DNA of 33,891 nucleotides from Exiguobacterium sp. TNDT2 (GCF_003331145.1 NZ_QLVE01000017.1:1-33891), one strand, 5' to 3'. Numbered from the stretch's first letter, positions 23,419-31,735 are shown. Program-made: numbers and translations. Notes: generated by a model not told the origin, from the letters alone.

Positions 23419-23892
23419 ATGGTTTGTACGGCGCTCAGTTTTCGCTTCGTCGAACATCCGATTCGTGACGTGATGTTGATCAAATGTCAGAACGATTCGG
23501 TTGACCATGTATGAAAACAGTAACCCGCCAATCGTCCCAGTCCCCAACATGGCCAGGAGTGGCCAAACCGTGAGAAGGTCGGTGTGATGGGCAGCGAGCA
23601 GACAGATAAACAGCAAAAAAATGAACCATTCGACGATGAAATCACTGTAAATCCAGCGCTGATAGCGAGGATTTGGGTTAAATGTCAGCAACACTTTCGT
23701 CTTGCACCATGCGACACACAATTGTGGCAAATACACAGCAAATAGGATGAGCGGTAAGTAAATCGATGTCTGATACGAGATGAATGCGACAGCGACCAGG
23801 CTGAAGAAAAGGCCCCAGTAGCGCCAGTGCCACGTCGCATCTTCATGCGCGAGTAATCGCTCGATGCGTTCTTGTTTCGTCAACACGTTCAT
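23404..23892 (-). CDS. DPEHVT-family four-helix membrane protein (copy E)
   Basis: This 162-aa paralogue has N-terminus TKQERIERLLAHED, a helix pair, loop WCKTKVLLTFNPNPRYQRW near 62-80, a helix pair, and a changed tail FDQHHVT ending at 143, in which only D, H, V and T of the motif remain. Its ATG overlaps the copy F stop by 4 bp. It is the last gene of the cluster and its stop lies in the terminator hairpin. Confidence 0.83.
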   Translation of the reverse strand: MNVLTKQERIERLLAHEDATWHWRYWGLFFSLVAVAFISYQTSIYLPLILFAVYLPQLCVAWCKTKVLLTFNPNPRYQRWIYSDFIVEWFIFLLFICLLAAHHTDLLTVWPLLAMLGTGTIGGLLFSYMVNRIVLTFDQHHVTNRMFDEAKTERRTNHKTSS

Positions 23893-24344
23893 AGCAATCC
23901 ACTCGCCGTCGCCAATTCAGAGCGGACCGGTTGGGCTGCATCTGCGCTTTGGACAGTCTTATTGAAGCGTTTATACAGAAGCAACAACATGACGGTAGTC
24001 CCCAGGACGAACACCCACGTCCACCATGGGGCCACCAGTTTATAACTCGCCACACTACCGACGATGAAGACGTACCATCCGCTTAAAATCCGGTAGACAT
24101 TCCGCGTCGCCACTCGTGCGCCGTTTTCATCCGATAGACGAGCGAACGCCTCTCCTTCTTTCAGCAAATACATGATTGAACCGCTGGCGAACAAACCCAT
24201 CAACCCTAAGCCGACCCACCAAACGTGATCCGCGAGCAACGTGACAAACAATAATCCAGGGACAGGGGCGAACATCATGTCTCGCCGCCGCTTTTTTTGC
24301 TCACGGTATCGGTTCATTTCGTCAATCCGTTGTTGTTTCGTCAT
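23889..24344 (-). CDS. Divergent relative in the DPEHVT cluster (copy F)
   Basis: The 151-aa protein shares the start (TKQQRIDEMNRY) and the arrangement of two helix pairs, but lacks both the W-x-x-x-K loop and the DPEHVT tail; its C-terminus is QPVRSELATASGLL. Its middle segment IMYLLKEGEAFARLS, followed by VATRN, resembles a piece of the broken copy H (VFFLVEREGAK, then RRN), so F and H may form a subgroup. Position, spacing and N-terminus put it in the family; the membership is inference. Confidence 0.65.
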   Translation of the reverse strand: MTKQQRIDEMNRYREQKKRRRDMMFAPVPGLLFVTLLADHVWWVGLGLMGLFASGSIMYLLKEGEAFARLSDENGARVATRNVYRILSGWYVFIVGSVASYKLVAPWWTWVFVLGTTVMLLLLYKRFNKTVQSADAAQPVRSELATASGLL

Positions 24345-24361
24345 ACGATTCCATTCCTTTT

Positions 24362-24844
24362 CTAATCATTGATTCCGTCAAGACGACGTTTTAACTTCTC
24401 GCGATTGGCTTTAGCCAGCATGTTCGACGTGACGTGTTCCGGGTCGAGTTTGAGCAGTTTTCGATCGATCCACAGCGGTAACAAGACTGAAGGTGGTGCC
24501 CCGATGACCACCGCCCACATCAACACGTCCGGATGGATCTGTCCCGTTAAAAACAGTGCGATCAGACTGAACAATAAGATGAACGTGAAAACGAGTAAAG
24601 AAAACTGTTGCTTAATGAGACGGCGATACGTCCAGTCATCATTAAACCGAAGATAGAGGACGGTTTGTTTCCATTCGAAAAACAACGTCGGGATGAGACT
24701 GACCACCGCAATCACGCCAGAATAAGTCGTCTGCATCATGAAATAGAGCGCACTCACAAAGATGACGACACTGCTTCCAATCATAAAACGACGATATGTC
24801 GTGTTGATTTGTAACAACGCTTCAGTCCGGGCTTCCCTATTCAT
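24362..24844 (-). CDS. DPEHVT-family four-helix membrane protein (copy G)
   Basis: This 160-aa protein has N-terminus NREARTEALLQIN, a helix pair, loop WKQTVLYLRFNDDWTYRR near 58-75, a helix pair, and LWIDRKLLKLDPEHVT ending at 139, followed by a basic tail. It lies 17 nt upstream of copy F and 11 nt downstream of the broken copy H, in the same operon. Confidence 0.85.
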   Translation of the reverse strand: MNREARTEALLQINTTYRRFMIGSSVVIFVSALYFMMQTTYSGVIAVVSLIPTLFFEWKQTVLYLRFNDDWTYRRLIKQQFSLLVFTFILLFSLIALFLTGQIHPDVLMWAVVIGAPPSVLLPLWIDRKLLKLDPEHVTSNMLAKANREKLKRRLDGIND

Positions 24845-24855
24845 CGAGTACCTCC

Positions 24856-25202
24856 TCAGTCTCTGACGTAGTCGAGTCGAATCTCACGCAGCATCGGATG
24901 CTCCGGGTCGATGTCGCTCAATCGCTCGTCTTGTTTTCGAATCAAACGGTAGCCACCGTATAGTACTCCAACTGCCACAGCTAATATCCAGGCGTACATC
25001 CAACCAAGGTTAAGCGTCAGCGCAAACGATAAAATGAATACGACGAACAGCGCAAATATAGATCAGTTCCGACGGGTGATAATGGTTTTGGCACCCTCTC
25101 GTTCGACGAGGAAAAATACCATCGGAAACTTGACGAGACTTTGAAAAGGGCCGACTTGACATTTGTTTTATAAATGAAGTTGATGCGTTCTTGTTTGTTC
25201 AT
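24856..25202 (-). pseudogene. Frameshifted and shortened DPEHVT-family gene (copy H)
   Basis: The start is intact: GGAGGG before an ATG, then NKQERINFIYKTNVKSALFK. The reading frame then breaks; a second frame continues with LVKFPMVFFLVEREGAK, and a third carries two helices (FALFVVFILSFALTLNLGW and MYAWILAVAVGVLYGGYRLI) and the tail LSDIDPEHPMLREI before a TGA at 24856-24858. The total is about 347 bp against about 480 for intact copies, so about 130 bp, including most of the first helix pair, is lost as well as the frame. The ribosome site and 11-nt gaps to both neighbours remain. Confidence 0.85.
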
Positions 25203-25213
25203 CGAATCCCTCC

Positions 25214-25669
25214 TCAAAAGCTTTCCCGTTTGACGTCGCGACGTGTCGGTTGCTCAGGATCAATCAACTTTACTTTCTCATCGAGCAGACGCTCGACGAA
25301 TAAAAAGCCGAGAGCCGTTAGGGAGAAGACTAAAAATGGGATCCAGCTGATGGTTTCTATCTTCATGAGCATCGGGAAAAACAAACATATGAAGACAACC
25401 ATCATGTAGTCGAACACATATTGAATATGGATGACCCGCTTCGCTCGAATGTGGTCTGTGAAACTGCTCATGAATCGACTTTCCCGCATGATCATCACAC
25501 CGTATGCTAACAGCGACACTGTCATTAAACTTCCGTACATGAGTGATCGTGTCTCAGTTTGTAAAAAGAAAAAGAGCAATACCCCAATCGGAATCGCAAA
25601 ACCGAGCCTGACGAGAAGCGATTTTCGATTACCTATAATCATTTCTTTTAAACGCTGATGCTTATTCAT
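25214..25669 (-). CDS. DPEHVT-family four-helix membrane protein (copy I)
   Basis: This 151-aa member has N-terminus NKHQRLKEMIIGNRK, a helix pair, a diverged loop RESRFMSSFTDHIRAKR near 62-78, a helix pair, and the tail VKLIDPEQPT ending at 142. The ATG at 25669 has AGAGGTGG 5 nt upstream and matches the other starts; a GTG three codons earlier is also open. It is the first gene of the I to E operon and is divergent from the MFS gene. No good promoter was found in the gap on the minus strand. Confidence 0.8.
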   Translation of the reverse strand: MNKHQRLKEMIIGNRKSLLVRLGFAIPIGVLLFFFLQTETRSLMYGSLMTVSLLAYGVMIMRESRFMSSFTDHIRAKRVIHIQYVFDYMMVVFICLFFPMLMKIETISWIPFLVFSLTALGFLFVERLLDEKVKLIDPEQPTRRDVKRESF

Positions 25670-25754
25670 CTCGTCCACCTCTTATCTCACTATACGATTC
25701 TACCAGAAGAAAAGTTCCGTTTTTTTTACAATTGTTTTGCAACAGCCTACTCGC

Positions 25755-25799
25755 TTGACGGGGAAGTTAATTCACCTTATAGTTTAGTTAACTTAACTA
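25755..25799 (+). promoter_or_regulatory. Promoter with MarR-type operator for the MFS-MarR operon
   Basis: TTGACG (25755-25760) and TATAGT (25778-25783) are 17 bp apart. Directly after the -10 box, over the expected start of transcription, lies a perfect palindrome TAGTTAA-C-TTAACTA at 25785-25799. Its size and position suit a MarR dimer acting as repressor. Confidence 0.75.
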
Positions 25800-25831
25800 T
25801 ATTAAAAGGCAAAAAGACTGAGGTTTTCTTT

Positions 25832-27037
25832 ATGAATTTGCTACAAAATCCACGATTCGTGTTCACATGGTTATCCGGCATGACGCTCACGCTTGGCTTC
25901 TCGATTTTCTTCTTGAGCGTGTCGTGGCTCACAATCGATGTGCTGAAGCAACCGGCCCTCCTCGGGATCATCATGACCGCCGTCTCGTTGCCGCGTGTCG
26001 TGATGATGATATTTGGTGGCGTGTTCGCTGACCGATTCCAAAAGAGTCGGCTCTTATTTTTGACGAACCTCGGGCAAGGTCTCCTCATGGTCGCGGTCGT
26101 TGCGCTCCATCTCGCGGACGCGTATTCGGTGTCCGCCTTGATCATGATCTCCATCGTGTTCGGTCTACTGGACGGCATGTCCTATCCAGCGTTGTCTTCT
26201 TTGATCCCGTCGCTCGTCAAACAAGAAGAGCTGCAACGTGCCAACTCGCTCGTCCAAGGGACGCTCGAGCTCATGTTCGTGTTCGGTCCGTTCCTCGCCG
26301 GAGCGTTACTCACATGGGGCGGCTTCGGTCTTAGCTTTGGGACGGCGGCCGTCTTGATTTTCATCGCCGCTGTCTTGATTATGCCGCGCTTGATTCGTGA
26401 CTCCATCCCGCTCGCCCGTGCCATGTCACTCGGTCATGTCATCCTCGACTTGAAAGAAGGCATCCGTTACGTCTCGAGCACGCCGATTTTACGGAGCGGG
26501 ACGCTATCGATTGCCATCGTCAACTTGTTCGTCATGGGACCGCTCATCATGAGCATCCCGATTCTCGTCGGTGAACGCGGCGGCAACGCATTTGACTTGA
26601 GTCTGATTGAAGGTGGGCTTGCTGTCGGGACGTTCGCCGCAAGTTTTCTCGTCCTGTTGTTCCGCTCGGTCCATCGTGGACGCTTCGTCTTCCGCGTCCT
26701 ATTTTTGACGATTGGGGCCTTCTTCCTCTATACGCAGGCGCAGTCCATCACACTCCTCGCCTTGGCTGCGGCCGCGAGCGGATTCATGTTGATGCTCGTC
26801 TATTTGCCGACAGTCACGCTCATGCAAGAACATAGCGACCACGACAAGATTGGACGCGTCATGAGCATCATGGCGCTCGCCGCATCCGGACTAGAACCGA
26901 TCGCGTTCGCCGTCCTGTCGATTTTGGTCGCCCTGGCCGTGCCGATTCAAACGTTACTCATCTCGTTTGGTATAATCGGATTAGTATGCAGTATCGTGTT
27001 ATACGTGCGGAGCCAGACGTTCCGTGACACGCGATGA
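25832..27037 (+). CDS. MFS transporter, probable drug exporter
   Basis: The 401-aa protein has twelve predicted helices. The loop between helices 2 and 3, GVFADRFQKSRLLFLTN, is the MFS motif A region (GxxxDRxxRR-like). FGLLDGMSYPALSSLIPSLV is typical of MFS_3/enterobactin-exporter-like proteins. The frame is open upstream, but hydrophobic MFS sequence begins at the ATG at 25832, with GAGG 8 nt before. The MarR gene follows almost without a gap, and the shared promoter has a matching palindrome. The substrate is unknown. Confidence 0.88.
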   Translation: MNLLQNPRFVFTWLSGMTLTLGFSIFFLSVSWLTIDVLKQPALLGIIMTAVSLPRVVMMIFGGVFADRFQKSRLLFLTNLGQGLLMVAVVALHLADAYSVSALIMISIVFGLLDGMSYPALSSLIPSLVKQEELQRANSLVQGTLELMFVFGPFLAGALLTWGGFGLSFGTAAVLIFIAAVLIMPRLIRDSIPLARAMSLGHVILDLKEGIRYVSSTPILRSGTLSIAIVNLFVMGPLIMSIPILVGERGGNAFDLSLIEGGLAVGTFAASFLVLLFRSVHRGRFVFRVLFLTIGAFFLYTQAQSITLLALAAAASGFMLMLVYLPTVTLMQEHSDHDKIGRVMSIMALAASGLEPIAFAVLSILVALAVPIQTLLISFGIIGLVCSIVLYVRSQTFRDTR

Positions 27038-27051
27038 AAGGAGAACGACGA

Positions 27052-27483
27052 TTGAATGACACACGCAAACAGCAAGTCATCGAGATGTACCGTCAAATTG
27101 ACGAGCTCGACTTGTTGTTCACCAAATATTTTACCGAGTTGAACGAATTCGAACTCAGTTACCAGCAAGAACAGATGTTACTCCTGTTCAAACGACAAGA
27201 CACATGGACGACGACCGAGATTGCCACAAAGATGAATATCTCGAAAAGTGCGGTCAGCCAAGTGCTCAAAGTGCTCGAACAACGTGAGTTCGTCCAAAAA
27301 GAGAAGAACCCGGACAACTTGCGCGAGAGCTTCATCCGTCTCGGCCCAATCGGTATGGAATATTCGAAACAAATCGATGCCATCGAAGAACGGCTCGCCG
27401 AAGAAATGTTTTCCGTGCTCGAAGATGACGAGATGACGATGATCAATCGTTCGCTGGCGCTGATGATCAAAAAATTCAAATGA
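27052..27483 (+). CDS. MarR family transcriptional regulator
   Basis: This 143-aa protein has the MarR winged helix: QQEQMLLLFKRQDTWTTTEI, recognition helix KMNISKSAVSQVLKVLEQRE, wing KEKNPDNLRESFIRLG, and C-terminal dimerisation helices. I use the TTG at 27052 because AAGGAG lies 8 nt upstream; an ATG at 27034 overlaps the MFS stop codon but lacks a site. It probably represses its own operon at the palindrome at 25785-25799. No oxidation-sensing cysteine is present, so it is not OhrR-like. Confidence 0.88.
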   Translation: MNDTRKQQVIEMYRQIDELDLLFTKYFTELNEFELSYQQEQMLLLFKRQDTWTTTEIATKMNISKSAVSQVLKVLEQREFVQKEKNPDNLRESFIRLGPIGMEYSKQIDAIEERLAEEMFSVLEDDEMTMINRSLALMIKKFK

Positions 27484-27524
27484 AAAATGCGTATCGTCCC
27501 TGGCTTGGGAGGATACGCATTTTT
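27483..27524. terminator. Bidirectional terminator between marR and the amine oxidase gene
   Basis: Arms AAAAATGCGTATC and GATACGCATTTTT enclose 16 nt that can pair further (TCCC/GGGA). The T and A runs serve both convergent genes. Confidence 0.88.
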
Positions 27525-27526
27525 GG

Positions 27527-28567
27527 TTAGAGTTGCTCGACGACACGTTCCGCTGAACGGAGCGCGCCTTCGATATGGCCGCCGAACAAGGAGTCCGTCT
27601 CCGTCCCAGCGAGTGAGAGCCTTCCTTCCCATACTGAATCGAGCGCAATCGGCTGATAGACAGGGAAGTCGGTCAACGGCACCCCATCTTGAACAGTGGC
27701 CGTATGCCGGTCACTCGACCAATCGACGTATAACACGTCACGCGGTTGGCGCGCTTCTTCCCCGAACAGTCGCACGAGTTGATCGATGACGCGACGATTC
27801 AATTCGTCTCGGTCGAGTACCGAGCGTTCGGCAGCAGACAACCGAAAGAAGCCGAATAACGCGGCAAGTCCGCCCGGTCGCGAGGCGTCATGAATCTCCT
27901 GCAACACCCCGGCCCAGCTCATTCCTTGACCAGATAGACCATTGTCTCGCCAAAATGGACGGTCGTAGACGACGAGTACTTTCGCCTGCCCGGCCATCCA
28001 GGTCGGAGTGTCTGCCAGCTTCGCCTTCGTCGTTTCAGACAGTTCCGGTTGAAATGAAATGCGTGAGACGAGTCGTGGCGGGATGGCTGGGATGACGTGA
28101 TTGAACGTTTGGGGCGATCCTGTTTCGAGTTCGATGGAGACCGCGTCTTCAGTCTGTTGAATCGAGGTGACGGTCGACTCGAGTTGAATCGTGCCGGCGG
28201 GCAAAGTTGCAGCGAGTGCCGTCGTCAGTGTCGTCATTCCACCCAAGAGTCGCATCGATGGGACGGTATGTCCTGGCGGGAGCGTATGGCGCTCGATGAC
28301 ACCGAACTGCCGCTCGAGCATTAAATCACCTGCCGTATATTGAGAGAACGTCGGGAGACCGAGTCGTTCGATCAGTTGCGTGATCGTCGTCTCCGTCTCT
28401 GGCCAATACCAGGTTGGGCCAAGGTCGAACCCGTCATGGCTCAACACCCGTCCCCCGATGCGATCACGCGCCTCAAACACGGTGACGTCATAGCCTTTCT
28501 CGATGAGGAGCAAAGCAGCATACAAGCCGCTCACGCCCGCTCCGATAATCGCAATTGATGGATTCAT
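27527..28567 (-). CDS. FAD-dependent flavin amine oxidase family protein
   Basis: This 346-aa protein has the FAD-binding N-terminus IAIIGAGVSGLYAALLLIEK, the arginine segment VFEARDRIGGRVLS, and the C-terminal FAD segment LSLAGTETDSLFGGHIEGAL, as in monoamine oxidase-type enzymes. At 346 aa it is shorter than the usual 440-480. It oxidises an amine or a related substrate; which one cannot be told. AAGGAG is about 7 nt before the ATG. It is a single gene convergent with marR. Confidence 0.85.
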   Translation of the reverse strand: MNPSIAIIGAGVSGLYAALLLIEKGYDVTVFEARDRIGGRVLSHDGFDLGPTWYWPETETTITQLIERLGLPTFSQYTAGDLMLERQFGVIERHTLPPGHTVPSMRLLGGMTTLTTALAATLPAGTIQLESTVTSIQQTEDAVSIELETGSPQTFNHVIPAIPPRLVSRISFQPELSETTKAKLADTPTWMAGQAKVLVVYDRPFWRDNGLSGQGMSWAGVLQEIHDASRPGGLAALFGFFRLSAAERSVLDRDELNRRVIDQLVRLFGEEARQPRDVLYVDWSSDRHTATVQDGVPLTDFPVYQPIALDSVWEGRLSLAGTETDSLFGGHIEGALRSAERVVEQL

Positions 28568-28662
28568 GAAAAAGCTCCTTCTTTGTAGGTGGTGTTCCTA
28601 TTATACTGAAAAAGACGAATGTACATAATTTGGGCGCACCGCTCAAGAAAGGGCGTTACGAG

Positions 28663-28947
28663 GTGAAGCGTTTCTTCTATTACATCTTATTTCCTTACAT
28701 CTGGGTGATGCGAGGGTTACATCGATTTATCAAAACAGAAAATACAATGTCTTATGCATTCATGCTGTTCTTTGTCCCCGTCCATGTCCTCATCATCGGA
28801 TATGGCCTCCAAGTGTCGCTCTTACTGGAAACCGTTTTTATGATTTATCTCTCGGCAGGATTGTTTACGCCGATGTATTACTTCGAATCGGATGTCAGAC
28901 GGAGACGCACAAAACCGGGATACGTTCCGATTGATGAAACCAAATAG
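28663..28947 (+). CDS. Small membrane protein of unknown function
   Basis: I use the GTG at 28663, which gives 94 aa (KRFFYYILFPYIWVMRGLHR start) and has AAAGGG about 8 nt upstream; a TTG at 28630 is open but less likely. Three hydrophobic stretches are visible (about 4-15, 29-46, 49-70), then a basic, polar end with VRRRRTKPGY. I do not recognise a family. It has its own terminator at 28955. Confidence 0.6.
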   Translation: MKRFFYYILFPYIWVMRGLHRFIKTENTMSYAFMLFFVPVHVLIIGYGLQVSLLLETVFMIYLSAGLFTPMYYFESDVRRRRTKPGYVPIDETK

Positions 28948-28954
28948 TATGTTG

Positions 28955-28987
28955 AAACGTATTCGATTAGAAAGGATACGTTTTTTT
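28955..28987 (+). terminator. Rho-independent terminator
   Basis: Arms AAACGTAT and ATACGTTT with a 13-nt loop, followed by seven Ts, 7 nt after the stop codon of the small membrane protein gene. Confidence 0.8.
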
Positions 28988-29046
28988 GTTTCTTATATCG
29001 ATTAAAAAGCAGAATCCGTAGATTACATAAAGGGGAGGAAGACAGA

Positions 29047-29274
29047 ATGAACATAGCATTCGTCTCGTTATTCGGCTTATTGGTGACATTCTTGCCGATT
29101 ATTTTAGCCATCACCGTCATCGTGATGATCATGAAATTTATGAACCGTTATGAACAGCGTGCTGATGAACGGCTTGAGCTTGAGCGTCAAGTAGCCGCTC
29201 GTCAACAAGAGCAATTCAACGTGTTAGTAGAACGACTCGATCAAATTGAAGAGAAGATGGAGACTCGCCCGTAA
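29047..29274 (+). CDS. Membrane-anchored coiled-coil protein
   Basis: The 75-aa protein has one long N-terminal hydrophobic segment (residues 4-30) and a charged C-terminal helix rich in E, R and Q (YEQRADERLELERQVAAR, then RLDQIEEKM) that looks like a coiled coil. GGGGAGG lies 9 nt before the ATG. It sits 18 nt before the next gene, so the two are probably made together. I do not recognise a family. Confidence 0.7.
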   Translation: MNIAFVSLFGLLVTFLPIILAITVIVMIMKFMNRYEQRADERLELERQVAARQQEQFNVLVERLDQIEEKMETRP

Positions 29275-29292
29275 ATCGAAAGGAGTGGTTGA

Positions 29293-29565
29293 ATGGATTG
29301 GACCACGATCATGTTGACTGCTTCGTTGTTTTTGAACGCCTTCTTGCTCAATATCATTGCGCAACAAACAAAGGATATGAGTGCATTGAAACGAAAACAA
29401 CTTCAGACTAATCCGCTTGTGCAGGATGATGAATTGGTTGCAACGTTGAAAGAAAAAATAGACACGGATGGCATCATTCCAGCGATTCGGTATTTACGCG
29501 AGACGTACAACATGACTCTAGTTGAAGCAAAACAGTTGGTCGATTGGGTAAACGAAAAGGAGTAG
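29293..29565 (+). CDS. Membrane-anchored protein with ribosomal L7/L12 C-terminal-like domain
   Basis: The 90-aa protein has an N-terminal membrane helix (TIMLTASLFLNAFLLNIIA), a polar linker, and a C-terminal domain, IPAIRYLRETYNMTLVEAKQ followed by LVDW, like the conserved face of ribosomal protein L7/L12 (the xx-L-xEAKxLVD element). In L7/L12 this part contacts translation GTPases. A link to translation here is only inference; similar small proteins occur in many Bacillota. AAAGGAG precedes the ATG. Confidence 0.72.
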   Translation: MDWTTIMLTASLFLNAFLLNIIAQQTKDMSALKRKQLQTNPLVQDDELVATLKEKIDTDGIIPAIRYLRETYNMTLVEAKQLVDWVNEKE

Positions 29566-29577
29566 CGCGCTACTTTG

Positions 29578-29658
29578 AACTGAGCCCTGAATGCGCACTT
29601 TTTATCAAGTGTCTATCATTCAGGGTTCAGTTCATTCATACTAAGAGGGCTCTTTTTT
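29578..29658 (+). terminator. Structured 3' region with two alternative hairpins
   Basis: AACTGAGCCCTGAAT (29578-29592) pairs with ATTCAGGGTTCAGTT (29618-29632) with one G-T pair, enclosing a small CACTT/AAGTG hairpin. The inner GAGCCCT (29582-29588) can instead pair with AGGGCTC (29646-29652), which is directly followed by six Ts. The two structures exclude each other. Either ends the upstream pair of genes. Confidence 0.55.
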
Positions 29659-29744
29659 GTTCAAGTCCTCGAAAATCCTTCTAACAGGAATGCTCCTTAT
29701 ATAATTATGTCTAGATACTTCTTTTAGCCATATTGAAAAATGGT

Positions 29745-29775
29745 AAAAGCAGAGTAATATCATATACTCTGCTTT
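29745..29775 (-). terminator. Terminator of the lac operon
   Basis: Arms AAAGCAGAGTA and TACTCTGCTTT around an 8-nt loop, 17 nt after the lacD stop codon; a short T-run follows on the minus strand. The rest of the gap (29659-29744) shows nothing I can name. Confidence 0.82.
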
Positions 29776-29792
29776 ACTCAATGAGTTTTTAA

Positions 29793-30782
29793 TTAAATAT
29801 TTTCTACTTTATCAAACCATGGACTTGCTGTTTCTTTTAAAACGGCATTAAGTTCTTCGATGTTTTGTCTGCCTTCTGATCTTAGCCATTCTCGGCCATC
29901 TTGTTCACCTTTTTCACCGAAAACATTAACACCATTCTTCCAGGTTGCTCGTCCGCATAATACACCATTAAAGGTAGATCCCGCCTCTTTTGCAAATGTT
30001 AATGTATCTTGGAATAACTGCGCTGAAACACCCGCACTTAAAAAGATGAATGGTAACGTCGTAGCATCACTTTGTTCTTTAAATAATTGAAGCGCTTCTT
30101 CCCTAGAATGGATAACTTCATCTCCATATCCTTCTACGAATTTCATATTAACAGGAACCTCGACTTTCAGGACGTCCACTTTGTATTGTGGTTTTGAGAA
30201 TTCCTTCATTGCATCAATCACTTTATGAGGTTTCACCTTGGCATATTCTTTTCCTTTTACATCATCGTTATTGACATCATAAGTCACAATTTCTAAGAAG
30301 AAGGGGATTTCTTCAGCCTCACATTCTGAACCAATTCGCTCCATATATACATGTTTATACTCATTAATTTTTTCTTCTTCATCTACATCATAGTAGAGTA
30401 AAAATTTAATAGCATCGGCACCAATGTCTTTTAGCCGTTTAACAGACCATTCCTCCAATAAATCAGGCAGGCGTCCTGGCTCTGATGCATCATAGCCTGT
30501 TTTTTCATAAGCCATGATGAGTCCGGCATCTTGATGTCTTATTTTCGAAGCGGGTAAGCCATATTCAGGATCAAGTAAGATCGATGAAGCAAAAGGTGTC
30601 AGTTCCTCCGATACCATTTTTTTATACGTAATGATTCCTTCATCTCCAATCTCCTGATCACTTGCATTAGCAATCATTTTCTTAAGAGATCCACGTTGGT
30701 CAATCGCAAGTGCCCCGATTACTCCGTTTTCATTTGATAATCGTTTCAATGCTTCTAATTTATTCTTTTTTAATGATAGCAT
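29793..30782 (-). CDS. lacD: Tagatose 1,6-bisphosphate aldolase
   Basis: LacD splits D-tagatose 1,6-bisphosphate into dihydroxyacetone phosphate and glyceraldehyde 3-phosphate, the last step of the tagatose-6-phosphate pathway. The 329-aa protein has the family length. E164 in FFLEIVTYD and K206 in VDVLKVEVP correspond to the glutamate and Schiff-base lysine of this class I aldolase. The N-terminus includes [20 protein letters not shown] precedes the ATG. It is the last gene of the operon, 17 nt after lacC. Codon third positions are A/T-rich, unlike genes left of 29.6 kb. Confidence 0.96.
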   Translation of the reverse strand: MLSLKKNKLEALKRLSNENGVIGALAIDQRGSLKKMIANASDQEIGDEGIITYKKMVSEELTPFASSILLDPEYGLPASKIRHQDAGLIMAYEKTGYDASEPGRLPDLLEEWSVKRLKDIGADAIKFLLYYDVDEEEKINEYKHVYMERIGSECEAEEIPFFLEIVTYDVNNDDVKGKEYAKVKPHKVIDAMKEFSKPQYKVDVLKVEVPVNMKFVEGYGDEVIHSREEALQLFKEQSDATTLPFIFLSAGVSAQLFQDTLTFAKEAGSTFNGVLCGRATWKNGVNVFGEKGEQDGREWLRSEGRQNIEELNAVLKETASPWFDKVENI

Positions 30783-30799
30783 AGTAGTAGTCTCCCTTT

Positions 30800-31735
30800 T
30801 TAGTAGATTTCGTTTATCTCAACTAAATTAAAATAGTGCATAAAGTGGTTCAGATTAACGCTTCCGGTCCCAGCTTCTATTGTGTTCAGCATCCCTGCCG
30901 TCATCGAGGTTTTGATGGCGGTTTCAATGGGTTCCCCTCTATTTAAAGAAACAGCTAACCCCGCAACTGTCGCATCACCTGATCCTACTGGATTTACCAC
31001 ATTAATTTTTGGTATAATTGCGTTATAGAATCGATCCTTATATTTAACCAAAGCACCTTTACTTCCCATTGAAACCATCACGCATTCAATATCGTTAAAT
31101 AATTCATGCGATAATACTTCTTTTAAGAGATTTCTATCATTATTGATCTCTTTCCCAATAAGCTGAGACAATTCAGTATGGTTTGGTTTAATGGCAAAGG
31201 GCTTTTCCTTATGAAGAAGTACTTGTTTTAAGGATTCTCCCGAGGAGTCAAGTATCACAGGAACGTCTTTTTTATGACTGATGACTAGCATTTGATGGTA
31301 GAAATCATCGGGTAACCCTTTTGGCAGACTTCCTGAAATCGTAACAAATGAGGTCTTTGATAATAGACCTTCAAATTTATCTAAAAATGCTTTGCCTTCT
31401 TTTAGGGATAGGGTTGGACCCGATTCGAGGATCTCTGTTTGCATTCCTTCGTGAAGAATGGCAATACAATTTCGTGATTCTTTTTCAGTCTTTAAAAAGT
31501 CATTTTTAATACCAGCTTTTTTTAATTCTTGGTTGATAAAATCACCAAGGGTGCCGCCAATAACACCAGTAGCCAGAACATCTTCTTCTAATTGTGAAAT
31601 AACCCGTGTAACATTTAATCCCTTTCCGCCTGCGGTTTTACTCACATGTTCTATTCTATTAATCTCATTTAATTTAAATTGTTTAAGAGGGTAGGAAATA
31701 TCAACTGAGGGATTCATTGTGACTGATAAAATCAT
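30800..31735 (-). CDS. lacC: Tagatose-6-phosphate kinase
   Basis: LacC phosphorylates D-tagatose 6-phosphate to the 1,6-bisphosphate. The 311-aa PfkB-family protein begins [16 protein letters not shown] and has [10 protein letters not shown] near the N-terminus and [12 protein letters not shown] near the C-terminus, the latter carrying the catalytic aspartate. The start at 31735 matches the family; the frame is open to 31879, but that part (a 48-residue extension) has no family similarity and overlaps the hairpin at 31795-31866. It precedes lacD. Confidence 0.95.
   Translation of the reverse strand: MILSVTMNPSVDISYPLKQFKLNEINRIEHVSKTAGGKGLNVTRVISQLEEDVLATGVIGGTLGDFINQELKKAGIKNDFLKTEKESRNCIAILHEGMQTEILESGPTLSLKEGKAFLDKFEGLLSKTSFVTISGSLPKGLPDDFYHQMLVISHKKDVPVILDSSGESLKQVLLHKEKPFAIKPNHTELSQLIGKEINNDRNLLKEVLSHELFNDIECVMVSMGSKGALVKYKDRFYNAIIPKINVVNPVGSGDATVAGLAVSLNRGEPIETAIKTSMTAGMLNTIEAGTGSVNLNHFMHYFNLVEINEIY

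Noticed and set aside
29578-29632. T-box or other known riboswitch
   Set aside because: No T-box sequence or other conserved riboswitch core was seen, and the region is downstream of genes rather than upstream.
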